A DNA stretch of 41,145 nt from an uncultured Burkholderiales bacterium (GCA_951812315.1 CATOSA010000062.1:1-41145), one strand, 5' to 3'; positions 26,607-34,987 are shown, counted from the stretch's first letter. The notes: generated by a model from the letters alone, not told the origin. Numbers and translations: made by a program.

Positions 26607-27416
26607 TCAGTGTGCAAAGTGCTCAACGACGACGATCAGCGAAGCGAAACCGATGGCCCCGAGGCAGAATCCGGCGTAGCGACGCCATGAATTGACGCGC
26701 GGCAGTTCAAACACGGCGGTCACAACCATGAGTCCACCAGCCAGCAGTGCGAATAAGAGGGCGTAGAGCAGATCGGGCAACTCGCCGATTGCGCCGAGAA
26801 GCTATCCACCTTAAATGGCGCCGGCAAGCACGTACCGAAGCGGCGTGTCGTACAGGCGCGGTTGAAGATCGCGATAAAAGTGGTCAAGGCCGACGAAGTG
26901 GGCGGCCATCGCGACACCGAACCCGATTCCGGCGATGGAACGATGTGTCGTCTGCTCTGCCATCATGTAGCCAATCAGGAAAGCGTAGGCGATCATGCTG
27001 AGCGCGGCAACGGCGACCGTCGGCGGCAGGTTGGCAAGCGTGATTGTTCCGGGCGGTTGGTTCTCGCGAATGCGGTGGCTTGCCAGGGCAATAGCCAGAT
27101 ACAACAGGAATCCCGCCATCGTGACCAGATAAACATGATGCTTCAGAAAGCCAAGCAATCCGCCATCCAGCGCGGCGGTGAATTTGCCCTGATAGGTGGC
27201 AAGATGCGGCAGGATGTCGACGAACAAATAGCCCAGCGCAACGCCGGCGAAAATGTCCAGCCAGATGCTGCGTGCGCCATGCAGAAAACCCATTCGATGG
27301 ATGGACAAATGCACCACAACAATCAGTGTTGCGCCAGCAAACGAGGGCCAGAATGTGGCTATTTCCAGCCATTGCGGTTGACGATTCGGTCGATGTCCTG
27401 CAGGCGCTTGGAACAT
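26607..27416 (-). pseudogene. ZIP-like integral membrane protein, copy B (two nonsense codons)
   Basis: A paralogue of the 23945-24637 gene, with SFAGATLIVVVHLSIHRM and IFAGVALGYLFVDILPHL matching the same positions. The frame stops at TAA 26811-26813 and again at TAG 26802-26804, but continues unshifted to a natural TGA at 26607. The downstream part reads as membrane protein (GELPDLLYALLFALLAGG, then CLGAIGFASLIVVVEHFAH). ILGGWLLG is restored by TTA for TAA and TGG for TAG, so these are two point nonsense changes. The 5' end is also uncertain, because its first codons lie antisense to another gene fragment. The ATG at 27416 is only a formal start. Confidence 0.7.
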
Positions 27417-27646
27417 CGTGGTCCATTTCGAAGAACAATGGATTGCGTTTGCTTGTCCTTTGCGTAGCGACGCCCGCCGCAATCGCCTGGTCGCTGGGGG
27501 CGTTGAGTACGCTGGCCATACCCGGCATCACGTTTCTGTCTGCGATCGCGGTGTGGGTCGTGATGCCGGTCGAACTGGCGGTCGTCGCCCTTTCGTACGA
27601 AACGCTGAAGCGCGACGCTGTCTCGACGCCAGATGAAACAGAGTGA
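27377..27646 (+). pseudogene. membrane protein, 3' fragment
   Basis: The last 90 codons of this frame look like the C-terminus of a multi-pass membrane protein: VDDSVDVLQALGTSWSI, then two hydrophobic helices (LLVLCVATPAAIAWSLGAL and FLSAIAVWVVMPVELAVVAL), ending in an acidic tail. Upstream of about 27377 the same frame is antisense to ZIP copy B and shows no membrane-protein character. I infer that the 5' part was lost in a rearrangement joining it head-on to ZIP copy B. Family not recognised. Confidence 0.45.
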
Positions 27647-27657
27647 AGCACGCGTTC

Positions 27658-27684
27658 GGCGCAATGCGCTGCGCTTATTGCGCC
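27658..27684. repeat. REP-like palindromic intergenic element
   Basis: GGCGCAAT (27658-27665) and ATTGCGCC (27677-27684) flank an 11-bp GCGCTGCGCTT centre, followed by CTACA. Reversed, it reads TGTAGGGCGCAATAAGCG, a sequence style I know as a common dispersed palindromic repeat in many proteobacterial genomes. Confidence 0.6.
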
Positions 27685-27691
27685 CTACAGG

Positions 27692-27769
27692 TTGGCTGGA
27701 CTGTCAGGCGCTGATTCTTTGGCGCTGAACTGTCAGGCGCTATTTTTCCGGCGCTGAATTGTCAGGCGC
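27692..27769 (-). repeat. three 29-bp-period repeats at the aro gene 3' end
   Basis: On the minus strand the 20-bp unit GCGCCTGACAATTCAGCGCC starts in the last codons of the DAHP synthase gene (27769-27750) and recurs with one change at 27740-27721 and, with a shortened end, at 27711-27692. The spacers are 9 bp. Each unit contains a small imperfect hairpin. The first copy includes the gene's own TGA stop. Confidence 0.75.
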
Positions 27770-28865
27770 GCAGCTGCCGAACTTCGGCCGGGCCCGGAAA
27801 CCGTTTTGGCAGAACGTCCTTGAGTTGATCGCGAGTTTCGCGAAGGATCTTTTCGGTCGTTTCCCAGTCGATACAGGCGTCGGTGATCGATACGCCGTAT
27901 TTCAGTTGCGACAGGTCGGCGGTTAACTTCTGATTGCCTGCTCCGATGTTGCTTTCCAGCATGACGCCGGTGATGGATTTGTTGCCGTGCATGATCTGGT
28001 GGACGCAATCATTCAGCACCAGCGACTGGAGTTTGTGATCCTTGTTTGAATTGGCATGGCTGCAGTCGACCACGATGTTGGCCGGCAACCCGGCTTTGTG
28101 AAGGTCCTTTTCCACCAGCGAGATTGTCACCGAATCGTAATTGGAGCCGTTGGCTCCGCCGCGCAACACGATGTGGCCGTAGGCGTTTCCCTTGGTGCGA
28201 ATTACCGCGACCTGGCCTTTTTGATCAATGCCGAAAAAACTGTGCGGGCTCGACACCGAATGCAGCGCGTTGATCGCGACCGTCAGACTGCCGTCAGTAC
28301 CGTTTTTGAAGCCGACAGGTGTTGACAGCCCGCTTGCCAGTTCCCGGTGAGTTTGCGATTCGGTGGTGCGTGCGCCAATCGCGCTCCACGTCACCAGATC
28401 ACCCAGGTACTGCGGGCTGATCGGATCGAGTGCCTCGGTTCCGGCCGGCAGCCCCAGTTCGCTGACGTCGATCAGTAATTTGCGCGCCATACGCAGCCCG
28501 GCATCGATATCGAAGGAATCGTTCATGTGGGGATCATTGATGAGCCCCTTCCAGCCCGTGGTCGTACGCGGTTTCTCGAAATAGACGCGCATGACAACGA
28601 ACAGCGTGTCACTGACTTCGTCGGCGAGCTTTTTCAGTCGCTGCGCGTAGTCGATGGCGGCCTTCGGATCATGTATCGAACACGGACCTACGACGACCAG
28701 CAAGCGATGATCCGTATGGTCAAGAATACGCTCGATTGCCTGACGCCCTTTGACAACGGCTTGCTCTGCGCTCTGCGTGAGCGGCAGGTCATTCTTGATT
28801 GCGGAGGGCGTGGCGAGTACCTCCTGAGACGCCACATTTACGTTGTATACGCGTTTTTCGTCCAT
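27762..28865 (-). CDS. 3-deoxy-7-phosphoheptulonate (DAHP) synthase, class I
   Basis: First enzyme of the shikimate pathway, condensing phosphoenolpyruvate with erythrose 4-phosphate. It has 367 residues, the length of the AroF/AroG/AroH family. Key motifs are VVVGPCSIHDPKAA, MRVYFEKPRTTTGWKG, LPAGTEALDPISPQYLGD, IGARTTESQTHRE and VDCSHANSNK (metal and substrate site). No frame problem is seen. I cannot say which feedback class it belongs to. Its start (MDEKRVYNVNVASQEVL) has a small inverted repeat CTGTC/GACAG just upstream. The 3' end is duplicated into a repeat. Confidence 0.93.
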   Translation of the reverse strand: MDEKRVYNVNVASQEVLATPSAIKNDLPLTQSAEQAVVKGRQAIERILDHTDHRLLVVVGPCSIHDPKAAIDYAQRLKKLADEVSDTLFVVMRVYFEKPRTTTGWKGLINDPHMNDSFDIDAGLRMARKLLIDVSELGLPAGTEALDPISPQYLGDLVTWSAIGARTTESQTHRELASGLSTPVGFKNGTDGSLTVAINALHSVSSPHSFFGIDQKGQVAVIRTKGNAYGHIVLRGGANGSNYDSVTISLVEKDLHKAGLPANIVVDCSHANSNKDHKLQSLVLNDCVHQIMHGNKSITGVMLESNIGAGNQKLTADLSQLKYGVSITDACIDWETTEKILRETRDQLKDVLPKRFPGPAEVRQLRA

Positions 28866-29004
28866 GTTTGTCTGTCCAGTATTGACAGATCCGGCTGGCT
28901 GAGAGTGCTACGGCCGCGACCCGAACCAGACATTCTACGACATTGCGGGAGCGGTACAACCGAATACTAGACGTAACCCGGAACGCTACCCGGCGGCCTT
29001 GCGA

Positions 29005-29334
29005 TCAACGCATGTTGGAATAGGCGGTCGGCGACAGCATCAGGTTAGTGATGTGAGAGACGAGTTGACCGTTCTTTTCCGTTTCGGCGCGTACCGCCAA
29101 CCATTCGGGATCGGCTACAAATGCGTTCCATTTTTCTTCCCGCTCGGCGAGACTCTCCCACTCCAGGATGTAGTACAGATCGTTGTTATTATCGCCAATC
29201 ATCGGCGTCCAGAATCCGACCGTGCGAATCTTGAATTTGTTCTCCCACAGTTTCAACGTGTGATTGACAAAGCGGGCATTCAGGTCGGCCATCTTGCCGG
29301 GAAGCGTATGGTAGATGCGTAGTTCATAGATCAT
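29005..29334 (-). CDS. NIPSNAP family protein
   Basis: Small 109-residue protein with a single NIPSNAP domain (ferredoxin-like alpha/beta barrel). The N-terminus MIYELRIYHTLPGKM, then LWENKFKIRTVGFW and YYILEWESLAEREEKW, are typical. The start has AGGAGA about 8 bp upstream. It follows the AraD1/GguC-type gene in the same direction with a gap of 49 bp, so the two are probably co-transcribed. NIPSNAP domains are common in catabolic neighbourhoods, but the biochemical role is not defined. Confidence 0.88.
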   Translation of the reverse strand: MIYELRIYHTLPGKMADLNARFVNHTLKLWENKFKIRTVGFWTPMIGDNNNDLYYILEWESLAEREEKWNAFVADPEWLAVRAETEKNGQLVSHITNLMLSPTAYSNMR

Positions 29335-29383
29335 TTGGAGTCTCCTGCGCTGTTTTATTTCGAACGGCTTCGTGTGTTCGCAA

Positions 29384-30397
29384 TCAGAGAGTTAGTACCG
29401 CGACCGGCGCCCTGGAGTCGGTGGCGTTTTCGGGTGAGCCGCCAAGCGAATTGCGCAATGGTTTTCCAAACAGCGGCGCAGCGATCTCGAAAATATCTCC
29501 ACGTTGTGTTTTCACGTTGTTGGTGAAACTGCCAGTGGCAGCACCGAAGAAGTGCACATGCACATCACCCGCTTGCCGGAAATCGCGATACTTGAAATGA
29601 TGATGTTCCAGGTTGGCAATCGAGTGGCACATATTGTCTTCACCAGACAGCCAGTCTTCTTCCCAGATAACATTGTCAGCTCGCAGCAAGCGTGCGTGAC
29701 CACTGACGTGGGCGGGCAACTCGCCGACGAGGAGCTCCGGTCCGTATGCACATTGCCGCAGTTTCGAGTGCGCAAGATACAGGTAATTCTGGCGTTCCAT
29801 GACATGGTCGGAATACTCGTTGCCGAGTGCAAAGCCGATACGATAGATCTGTTCGTTTGGTCCGCAGAGATAAATGCCGACGACTTCGACTTCTTCGCCA
29901 CCGTCGAGCGCATAGTCAGGCAGATCGAGTGCTTGTTCGGGCGGCACGACACAGCGCCCATCGCCTTTGTAAAACCATTCCGGAGCCACGCCAATTGTGC
30001 CGGTGTCAGGCTTTCCGCCATCCACGCCCCATTTGAACATTTTCATCGAGTCGGTCAGCTGCGTCTCTTCTGTCTGCAACTTGACGTGCATCGCGTCTCG
30101 CGCGGCGGCGCTGCCGAGGTGGGACAGGCCGGTCCCGGTGACTAGCTGATGGTAAGGATCAGGATGATCGAACGGTACATACAACCGCTTTTCTGCAATC
30201 GCGGCGGCATAGTCTTCACGCTCGTCGGACAGGCGTTGGTTTACCGCCTCCTCGAGCGACTGCTTGTCCCGTGCAGCATCCATTGCCAGATCGTAAAGCC
30301 GCTGCGCGCCGCCAATAACCTGCAAGTTACTGCCGTCGTCCGATACGGCTCCAACACGCCGTACGCCGTCGCGTCCTGAAAACTGTACCAGTCTCAC
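29384..30397 (-). CDS. AraD1/GguC-type protein of the FAH superfamily
   Basis: 337 residues. The start is GTG at 30397, with a strong GGGAGGAA ribosome-binding site 5 bp upstream; the nearby ATG is out of frame. The C-terminal two thirds show the fumarylacetoacetate hydrolase fold: YPLDGGEEVEVVG-like strand (ALDGGEEVEVVGIYLCG), GFALGNEYSDHVME, and the acidic and His residues expected for a divalent metal. The overall length and the N-terminal MRLVQF...RRVGAVSDDG pattern fit the AraD1/GguC family, some members of which act in sugar-acid or aromatic catabolism. Exact substrate unknown. Confidence 0.75.
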   Translation of the reverse strand: MRLVQFSGRDGVRRVGAVSDDGSNLQVIGGAQRLYDLAMDAARDKQSLEEAVNQRLSDEREDYAAAIAEKRLYVPFDHPDPYHQLVTGTGLSHLGSAAARDAMHVKLQTEETQLTDSMKMFKWGVDGGKPDTGTIGVAPEWFYKGDGRCVVPPEQALDLPDYALDGGEEVEVVGIYLCGPNEQIYRIGFALGNEYSDHVMERQNYLYLAHSKLRQCAYGPELLVGELPAHVSGHARLLRADNVIWEEDWLSGEDNMCHSIANLEHHHFKYRDFRQAGDVHVHFFGAATGSFTNNVKTQRGDIFEIAAPLFGKPLRNSLGGSPENATDSRAPVAVLTL

Positions 30398-30714
30398 ATC
30401 TTCCTCCCGTTATCCAGTACCTGTCGCCCGGGTATGAGTATGGCGACGGCAACATGCCGAGATACTGCGTTTGCCGGACCCGCGCATACCTGTTTGCATC
30501 GCTGCGCCCGGCCAAATCTTTATGGTCTCGAACCGGCCTGCACGCGCGGTCCGAAGCTTGATTGTTACGCTGATCGAATTCTGCGGTTTCAAGCTGCGCG
30601 CAACGTATCAATAACCACCGTTTCAACGGCCGCCGTTTCAACAACCGCCTCAGCTTGCGCAGTGTAATTATTATATCGTGAGGCTATACTTGCCTGACTG
30701 GAGGAAAACACCCA
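30398..30714. other. 317-bp divergent gap with a small direct repeat
   Basis: The gap between the divergent AraD1/GguC-type gene and the alpha/beta hydrolase gene holds no gene. A 15-bp-period direct repeat occurs at about 30616-30645 (CCACCGTTTCAACGG then CCGCCGTTTCAACAA). AT-rich sequence around 30664-30690 probably contains the hydrolase promoter, but I cannot define its boxes. Confidence 0.4.
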
Positions 30715-31498
30715 ATGAAGGCGAAGACCAACGGAATTGAACTCAATTACGAAATTGAAGGTGAAGAAGGCCCGTGGGTCGTTCTCAGCCATTCTCTTGC
30801 GTGCAATTTGCGCATGTGGGACGAACAAATTGAAATGTTGCGGGACCGGTTTCGCGTGCTCGCATTCGATACGAGAGGGCATGGCAAGAGCGACGCTCCG
30901 GGCGGGCCGTATACGCTCGATGACCTGGTCGAGGATACCCACGGTTTGTTGTCCGGCCTCGGCATTGGCAAAGCGCACTGGGTCGGCTTGTCGATGGGGG
31001 GCATGATCGGCATGTTGTACGCGTTAAAGTATCCGCAGACATTCGAATCGCTGGTGCTGTGCGATACCTCCAGCCGCATTCCCACCGAGTTGGCGCCTGC
31101 ATGGGCAGATCGTATCAAAACGGCAAACGAACAAGGCATGCCGGCGCTGGTGGATGGCCGCTCGCTCGCTGGTTCACCGAACCGTTTGTAAAAGCGGGCA
31201 GCGATGTCGTTAGTGCAGTTTCCGAGATGATTGTGTCTACGCCAGTGGCCGGGTTTACCGGTTGCTGTCACGCGATTCCAAAGCTCGATTGCACCGATGA
31301 GCTACACGCGATTTCATGCCCGGTTCAGATCATTGTCGGTGAGCAGGATGCGGGCACACCGTTGCGATGTCCGAGGCGATCAACGCAGCGATACCGGGGT
31401 CGGAACTGGTCATCATCCCCGACGCGTCGCACCGGTCGAACCTGGAACAGCCCGAGCGATTCAATATGGCGCTGGACGGTTTTCTGTCGGCACAATAA
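30715..31498 (+). pseudogene. alpha/beta hydrolase, 3-oxoadipate enol-lactonase-like (two frameshifts)
   Basis: The start has GGAGG 10 bp upstream. The N-terminal half is normal for the PcaD-like hydrolase family: a GHGKSDAPGGPYTLDD loop, the nucleophile elbow GLSMGGMIG (Ser), and LVLCDTSSRIP. After MPALVDG the frame is lost and resumes one frame over as LARWFTEPFVKAGSD. A second loss, in a CCC run near 31362, moves it again to the frame containing VIIPDASHRSNLEQPERF (catalytic His) and the TAA at 31496-31498. Each change equals one deleted base. Restored length is about 261 residues, which is normal. Decay or sequence error cannot be separated here. Confidence 0.78.
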
Positions 31499-31501
31499 TT
31501 T

Positions 31502-31525
31502 TGCCGGGAAGTATGCCGGGAAGTA
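31502..31525 (+). repeat. 12-bp tandem duplication
   Basis: TGCCGGGAAGTA is present twice in direct succession, 4 bp after the hydrolase stop, in the convergent gap with the exonuclease gene. Confidence 0.75.
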
Positions 31526-31577
31526 TGGCGCGCGCTTTCATGCGCCTGGATTGGCCCGAAATCAGTAATTACCGGAT

Positions 31578-32981
31578 TCAGGAATTGCCAGATTCGATAA
31601 TTTCCAGATTTTTGCCAGATTTCTTCAACGCGGACTTAAGCAGCTTGTAGGTATCAGCGTCGAAACTCCGCTCGCGGCGCGTTTCGTACTGATCGAACAG
31701 GTCTGACTGCGTGTTGGCGGCACCGAGGTAGCACCAGCGATCAATGACGTGCATTTCGCTACGGCCGGTAACCGGATGACGTTCGCGGACCGTAATTTTG
31801 TCCTGGTAAGGCCACGGTGAGATTCGCAGCTTGCTCAATGCCAGTGACACGCGCATTGCGTGGTTCAGTATGGTTTCCCGCCCGATGCAGGCACCGCGAC
31901 ACTTCCTGAGTTGATGTGCGAAACATGGTCCTTTGCCTTTTTCCAGGCCGAGCAGGATCAGGCAAAGGCCGTATTCATCGGCCAGGCTTTTTAACGCTGT
32001 TCGCGCTGCACGCCTCGAGCGGAAAGTGCCGTAAAGATGTCCCAGCAGGGACATATCGATATCCGCGGCCTTGAGCAGTCTCGGCACTGTCGGTCCATCG
32101 ACCGGATCCCAGTGATAAGTACATGCCTCTTTTGTTTCTCGCAAGCGGCGGTTGTGCATTGGTGCCAGGCGCTTCACCAGTTGCGCCTCTTTGATGCTGG
32201 CACCGAAATCACCGGCTGTTTCAACCCAGTCCAGTCGTCTGATATCGCGCGAAATATGCATGTCCTTGCTGGTACTATGGTCGCCGCTGAAATGCGACAT
32301 CACTCGAGTGCGCAGATTCGCGCTTTTGCCGACATACAGCACGACGTCATTTTCGCCATAGAAGATATAGACCCCGGGGGCGTCGGGCAGGCCATTCATT
32401 GCGTCGGACGGTAAGCCCGATGGTAGTGCCGGGTCACTGAGCAACTTGTCCGCAATTTCCTGAACGATCTCGCCGCCAAGCTCGTGGTAGATGTGCTGGG
32501 TGAATTCCCACAACACACGCGCGTCTGCCAGCGCACGGTGGCGGTTGTCGCAGCTCAGACCGTGACGTTCGATCAGACTGTCGAGGTTGTGGCGCCGTTC
32601 GTGCGGGTAAAGACGTCGCGACAGCTTGACCGTACACAGCACCTTGGGCGTGTACTGGTAGCCCAGCCGTCGAAACTCATTGCGCAGAAATCCATGATCG
32701 AAGCGTGCGTTGTGCGCGACCAGTACTTTTCCTTCGAGTCGGCTAATCAGGTCCGGTGCGAGTTCCTCGAAAGTCGGCGCATCGGCCACCATCGCATCGT
32801 TGATGCCGGTCAGCGACTGTATGTTAGGCGGTATGCGAACTTGCGGATTGACGAGCGAACTCCATTCGCCCGCGTACTTGCCGCGGTCAACTTCGACTAC
32901 GCCGATCTCGGTGATGCGATCGAAATGTGCCGTCGCACCGGTAGTTTCCAGATCGACAAAAACCAACGGACGATCAAGCAT
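31578..32981 (-). CDS. DnaQ-like exonuclease fused to a GIY-YIG (UvrC/Cho-type) nuclease
   Basis: 467 residues with two nuclease modules. The N-terminal DEDDh exonuclease (1-165) has ExoI VDLETTG (Asp10, Glu12), ExoII HNARFDHGFL (Asp95) and ExoIII HRALADAR (His148, Asp153). The C-terminal half begins with a GIY-YIG domain (about 198-280: GVYIFYGEN, LYVGKSANLRTR, catalytic Glu265 in ASIKEAQL). A Cys-bearing segment CFAHQLRKCRGACIG follows, typical of UvrC/Cho. Fusions of a polymerase III epsilon-like exonuclease with a Cho-like incision nuclease are known in proteobacteria; a DNA repair role is inferred. A short ORF overlaps its start. Confidence 0.9.
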   Translation of the reverse strand: MLDRPLVFVDLETTGATAHFDRITEIGVVEVDRGKYAGEWSSLVNPQVRIPPNIQSLTGINDAMVADAPTFEELAPDLISRLEGKVLVAHNARFDHGFLRNEFRRLGYQYTPKVLCTVKLSRRLYPHERRHNLDSLIERHGLSCDNRHRALADARVLWEFTQHIYHELGGEIVQEIADKLLSDPALPSGLPSDAMNGLPDAPGVYIFYGENDVVLYVGKSANLRTRVMSHFSGDHSTSKDMHISRDIRRLDWVETAGDFGASIKEAQLVKRLAPMHNRRLRETKEACTYHWDPVDGPTVPRLLKAADIDMSLLGHLYGTFRSRRAARTALKSLADEYGLCLILLGLEKGKGPCFAHQLRKCRGACIGRETILNHAMRVSLALSKLRISPWPYQDKITVRERHPVTGRSEMHVIDRWCYLGAANTQSDLFDQYETRRERSFDADTYKLLKSALKKSGKNLEIIESGNS

Positions 32982-33156
32982 CTATGAAACCGTAAAACTT
33001 GGCTGGATTGACGTCAGCCGAGTTCGGCCGCACTGCAATGGGCAAAGACGGCCCGATTTCGACGATATTGAATTGTTTCACCAGCCAATTGTAAAAGCTT
33101 GTTGCCGATAGTGGAATCGCAGTCAGCCCGGCACGCAGAGGGGAAGCGCGTACCAT
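32974..33156 (-). CDS. 60-residue ORF overlapping the exonuclease start
   Basis: A minus-strand frame starting at ATG 33156 (an alternative ATG lies at 33195) whose stop lies 8 bp inside the exonuclease gene (ATGCTTGA). The product would contain a hydrophobic TAIPLSATSFYNWLVKQF stretch and end in KFYGFIDA. I recognise no family. There is no clear ribosome-binding site. The overlap would be typical of translational coupling, but chance is possible. Confidence 0.3.
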   Translation of the reverse strand: MVRASPLRAGLTAIPLSATSFYNWLVKQFNIVEIGPSLPIAVRPNSADVNPAKFYGFIDA

Positions 33157-33232
33157 GCCAGGGTTGCCGTTTGCCGTCGAGGATATACTACGCAAAAGAA
33201 TACTCGGAGAGTTTCACAGATTGGGGACAACC

Positions 33233-33790
33233 ATGATCGTTCGAATTGCGTTTCTTGTTCTGCTTTTTTCTGGCATTGCGGCATTTGCGCACCCGGAAGG
33301 AGAGCCGGCACCCGACATTGGTGCTTATGATTGCGAGCATCCTCCGGAAGCGGCAATCGAGGCATTGCCGGGATTGCTTGGAAAGACAGGCAGGCTGGTC
33401 TGTATGCGAGAGGGCCAGAGAATTGTCGCCAGCCAGGAATGGAGCTGGCGCTATTCGGGTAGTTTTTTCAATACGCCCACGGTTCCGGCCTATGCGCATG
33501 CCGATACAAAGACCTTGAGGCCGCCTTTCTATTTCAAGAAAGTTTGGGAAGAGAAACTGACCGGCGACGAAGCCGACAGACGTAGCGAGCAGCTGTCGGA
33601 GCAGATTGTCACTTACCGGCCAGGTGAAAAAATTTCCGCAATGACGATCGTCAAAGCCGAGAACAATTATGGGCACATCACCGAAATATTCATGCCCATG
33701 CAATCGGAGGACAAGGGCTGGGCGATTGTTTGCGCGCCCGAATGCGCACCGGAGTACGTTATTGTTATCAGCAAACTCCAGGAGAACTAG
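33233..33790 (+). CDS. secreted protein of unknown function
   Basis: 185 residues from ATG 33233, which has GGGGA about 6 bp upstream and gives a good signal peptide (MIVRIAFLVLLFSGIAAFA). The mature protein has four cysteines (YDCEH, LVCMR, IVCAPEC), enough for two disulfides, and no membrane anchor. An earlier in-frame start at 33155 would spoil the signal peptide. It is followed after 3 bp by the FAH-family gene, so the two are co-transcribed. I recognise no domain. It is probably periplasmic. Confidence 0.75.
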   Translation: MIVRIAFLVLLFSGIAAFAHPEGEPAPDIGAYDCEHPPEAAIEALPGLLGKTGRLVCMREGQRIVASQEWSWRYSGSFFNTPTVPAYAHADTKTLRPPFYFKKVWEEKLTGDEADRRSEQLSEQIVTYRPGEKISAMTIVKAENNYGHITEIFMPMQSEDKGWAIVCAPECAPEYVIVISKLQEN

Positions 33791-33793
33791 GAC

Positions 33794-34987
33794 ATGCCCG
33801 TGATGAACCTGCCGGCTTCATCAGTTCTGCCGCAGGATAGCGAAGTCGCGACCCTGGTCGGCCGCGCCTGGTTGCCCGGTCGCTCCGGCGGTCCGACGCT
33901 GGTCGCTCTGCGCGAGGGCAGTTTGTACGATTTGTCACGCGTAACCGCGACGTCAAGCAGTTTGCTCAATGCGGCGAATCCATTGCGACTGGTGCGCGAT
34001 TCAATTGCGCGCGGCTGGGCGAAGCCTGTTGCGGATCTTGAAGCGGCGATCGACAACAGTCATTGCGATCGTCGCGACCCGACCAAGACCTACATTCTGG
34101 CGCCGTGCGATCTGCAGGCAATACGCGCCTGCGGCGTGACATTCGTGTCGAGTATGGTCGAGCGCGTAATCGAGGAATTTTCGAAGGGCGACGCGAACAA
34201 GGCCGATTCAATTCGGCAGTCAATCGGAGATGAGATTGGCGCTGAAATTCGCACGATAAGACCGGGCTCACCCAAGGCGATGAAGCTCAAGGAGTCGTTA
34301 ATCAAGCGTGATCTGTGGTCGCCTTATCTGGAAGTGGGCATCGGTCCTGACGCCGAGGTGTTTAACAAGGCGCAGCCGATGTCGGCGGTAGGCATCGGTG
34401 CTGAAATCGGCATTCGTAATGATTCGACCTGGAATAATCCTGAGCCCGAAGTGGTACTGGTAGTTAACCGGGTCGGCACGACTGTTGGCGCGACCCTGGG
34501 TAATGACGTGAATCTGCGCGACTTTGAGGGGCGAAGCGCATTACTGCTCGGCAAGGCAAAAGACAATAATGCGAGCTGCGCAATCGGGCCGTTCATTCGG
34601 TTGTTCGACGAAAATTATTCCGCCGATGACATGCGGCGTACGCATATCGAAGTTCTCGTCAGCGGATCGGACGGATTCCGGCTTGAAGGCATCAGCGATC
34701 TGTCCGCAATCAGCCGTGATCCGCTCGACCTGGTCGGGCAGGCGATCAATCGAACACATCAATACCCCGACGGAGTGCTGCTGTTTCTGGGGACGCAATT
34801 CGCTCCAATCCAGGATCGTGACGAGGCCGGCAAGGGATTTACCCACAAGCGCGGTGACATCGTATCGATCAGTGCGCGCGAGCTTGGCACGCTCATCAAC
34901 CGCGTGAACCACTGCGACAAGATAGCGCCGTGGACGTTTGGAGTGACCGACTTGATGCGCAATCTCTCTCGACGCGGTTTGCTCTGA
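33794..34987 (+). CDS. fumarylacetoacetate hydrolase family protein
   Basis: 397 residues. An N-terminal domain (1-110) is followed by a FAH catalytic fold with VERVIEEFSKGD, EVGIGPDAEVFNKAQPMSAV, NNPEPEVVLVVN (acidic metal ligands) and LGNDVNLRDFEGRSALLLGK. Members cleave C-C bonds or isomerise or decarboxylate beta-diketo acids in aromatic or sugar-acid catabolism; the exact substrate is not evident. GGAG lies near the end of the preceding gene, about 10 bp from the ATG. It is a second, unrelated member of the superfamily to the one at 29384-30397. Confidence 0.87.
   Translation: MPVMNLPASSVLPQDSEVATLVGRAWLPGRSGGPTLVALREGSLYDLSRVTATSSSLLNAANPLRLVRDSIARGWAKPVADLEAAIDNSHCDRRDPTKTYILAPCDLQAIRACGVTFVSSMVERVIEEFSKGDANKADSIRQSIGDEIGAEIRTIRPGSPKAMKLKESLIKRDLWSPYLEVGIGPDAEVFNKAQPMSAVGIGAEIGIRNDSTWNNPEPEVVLVVNRVGTTVGATLGNDVNLRDFEGRSALLLGKAKDNNASCAIGPFIRLFDENYSADDMRRTHIEVLVSGSDGFRLEGISDLSAISRDPLDLVGQAINRTHQYPDGVLLFLGTQFAPIQDRDEAGKGFTHKRGDIVSISARELGTLINRVNHCDKIAPWTFGVTDLMRNLSRRGLL

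Noticed and set aside
26884..27651. 255-codon minus-strand frame overlapping ZIP copy B
   Set aside because: The adjacent frame carries the ZIP-like transmembrane pattern and paralogue similarity; this one is rich in Arg/Ser without structure.
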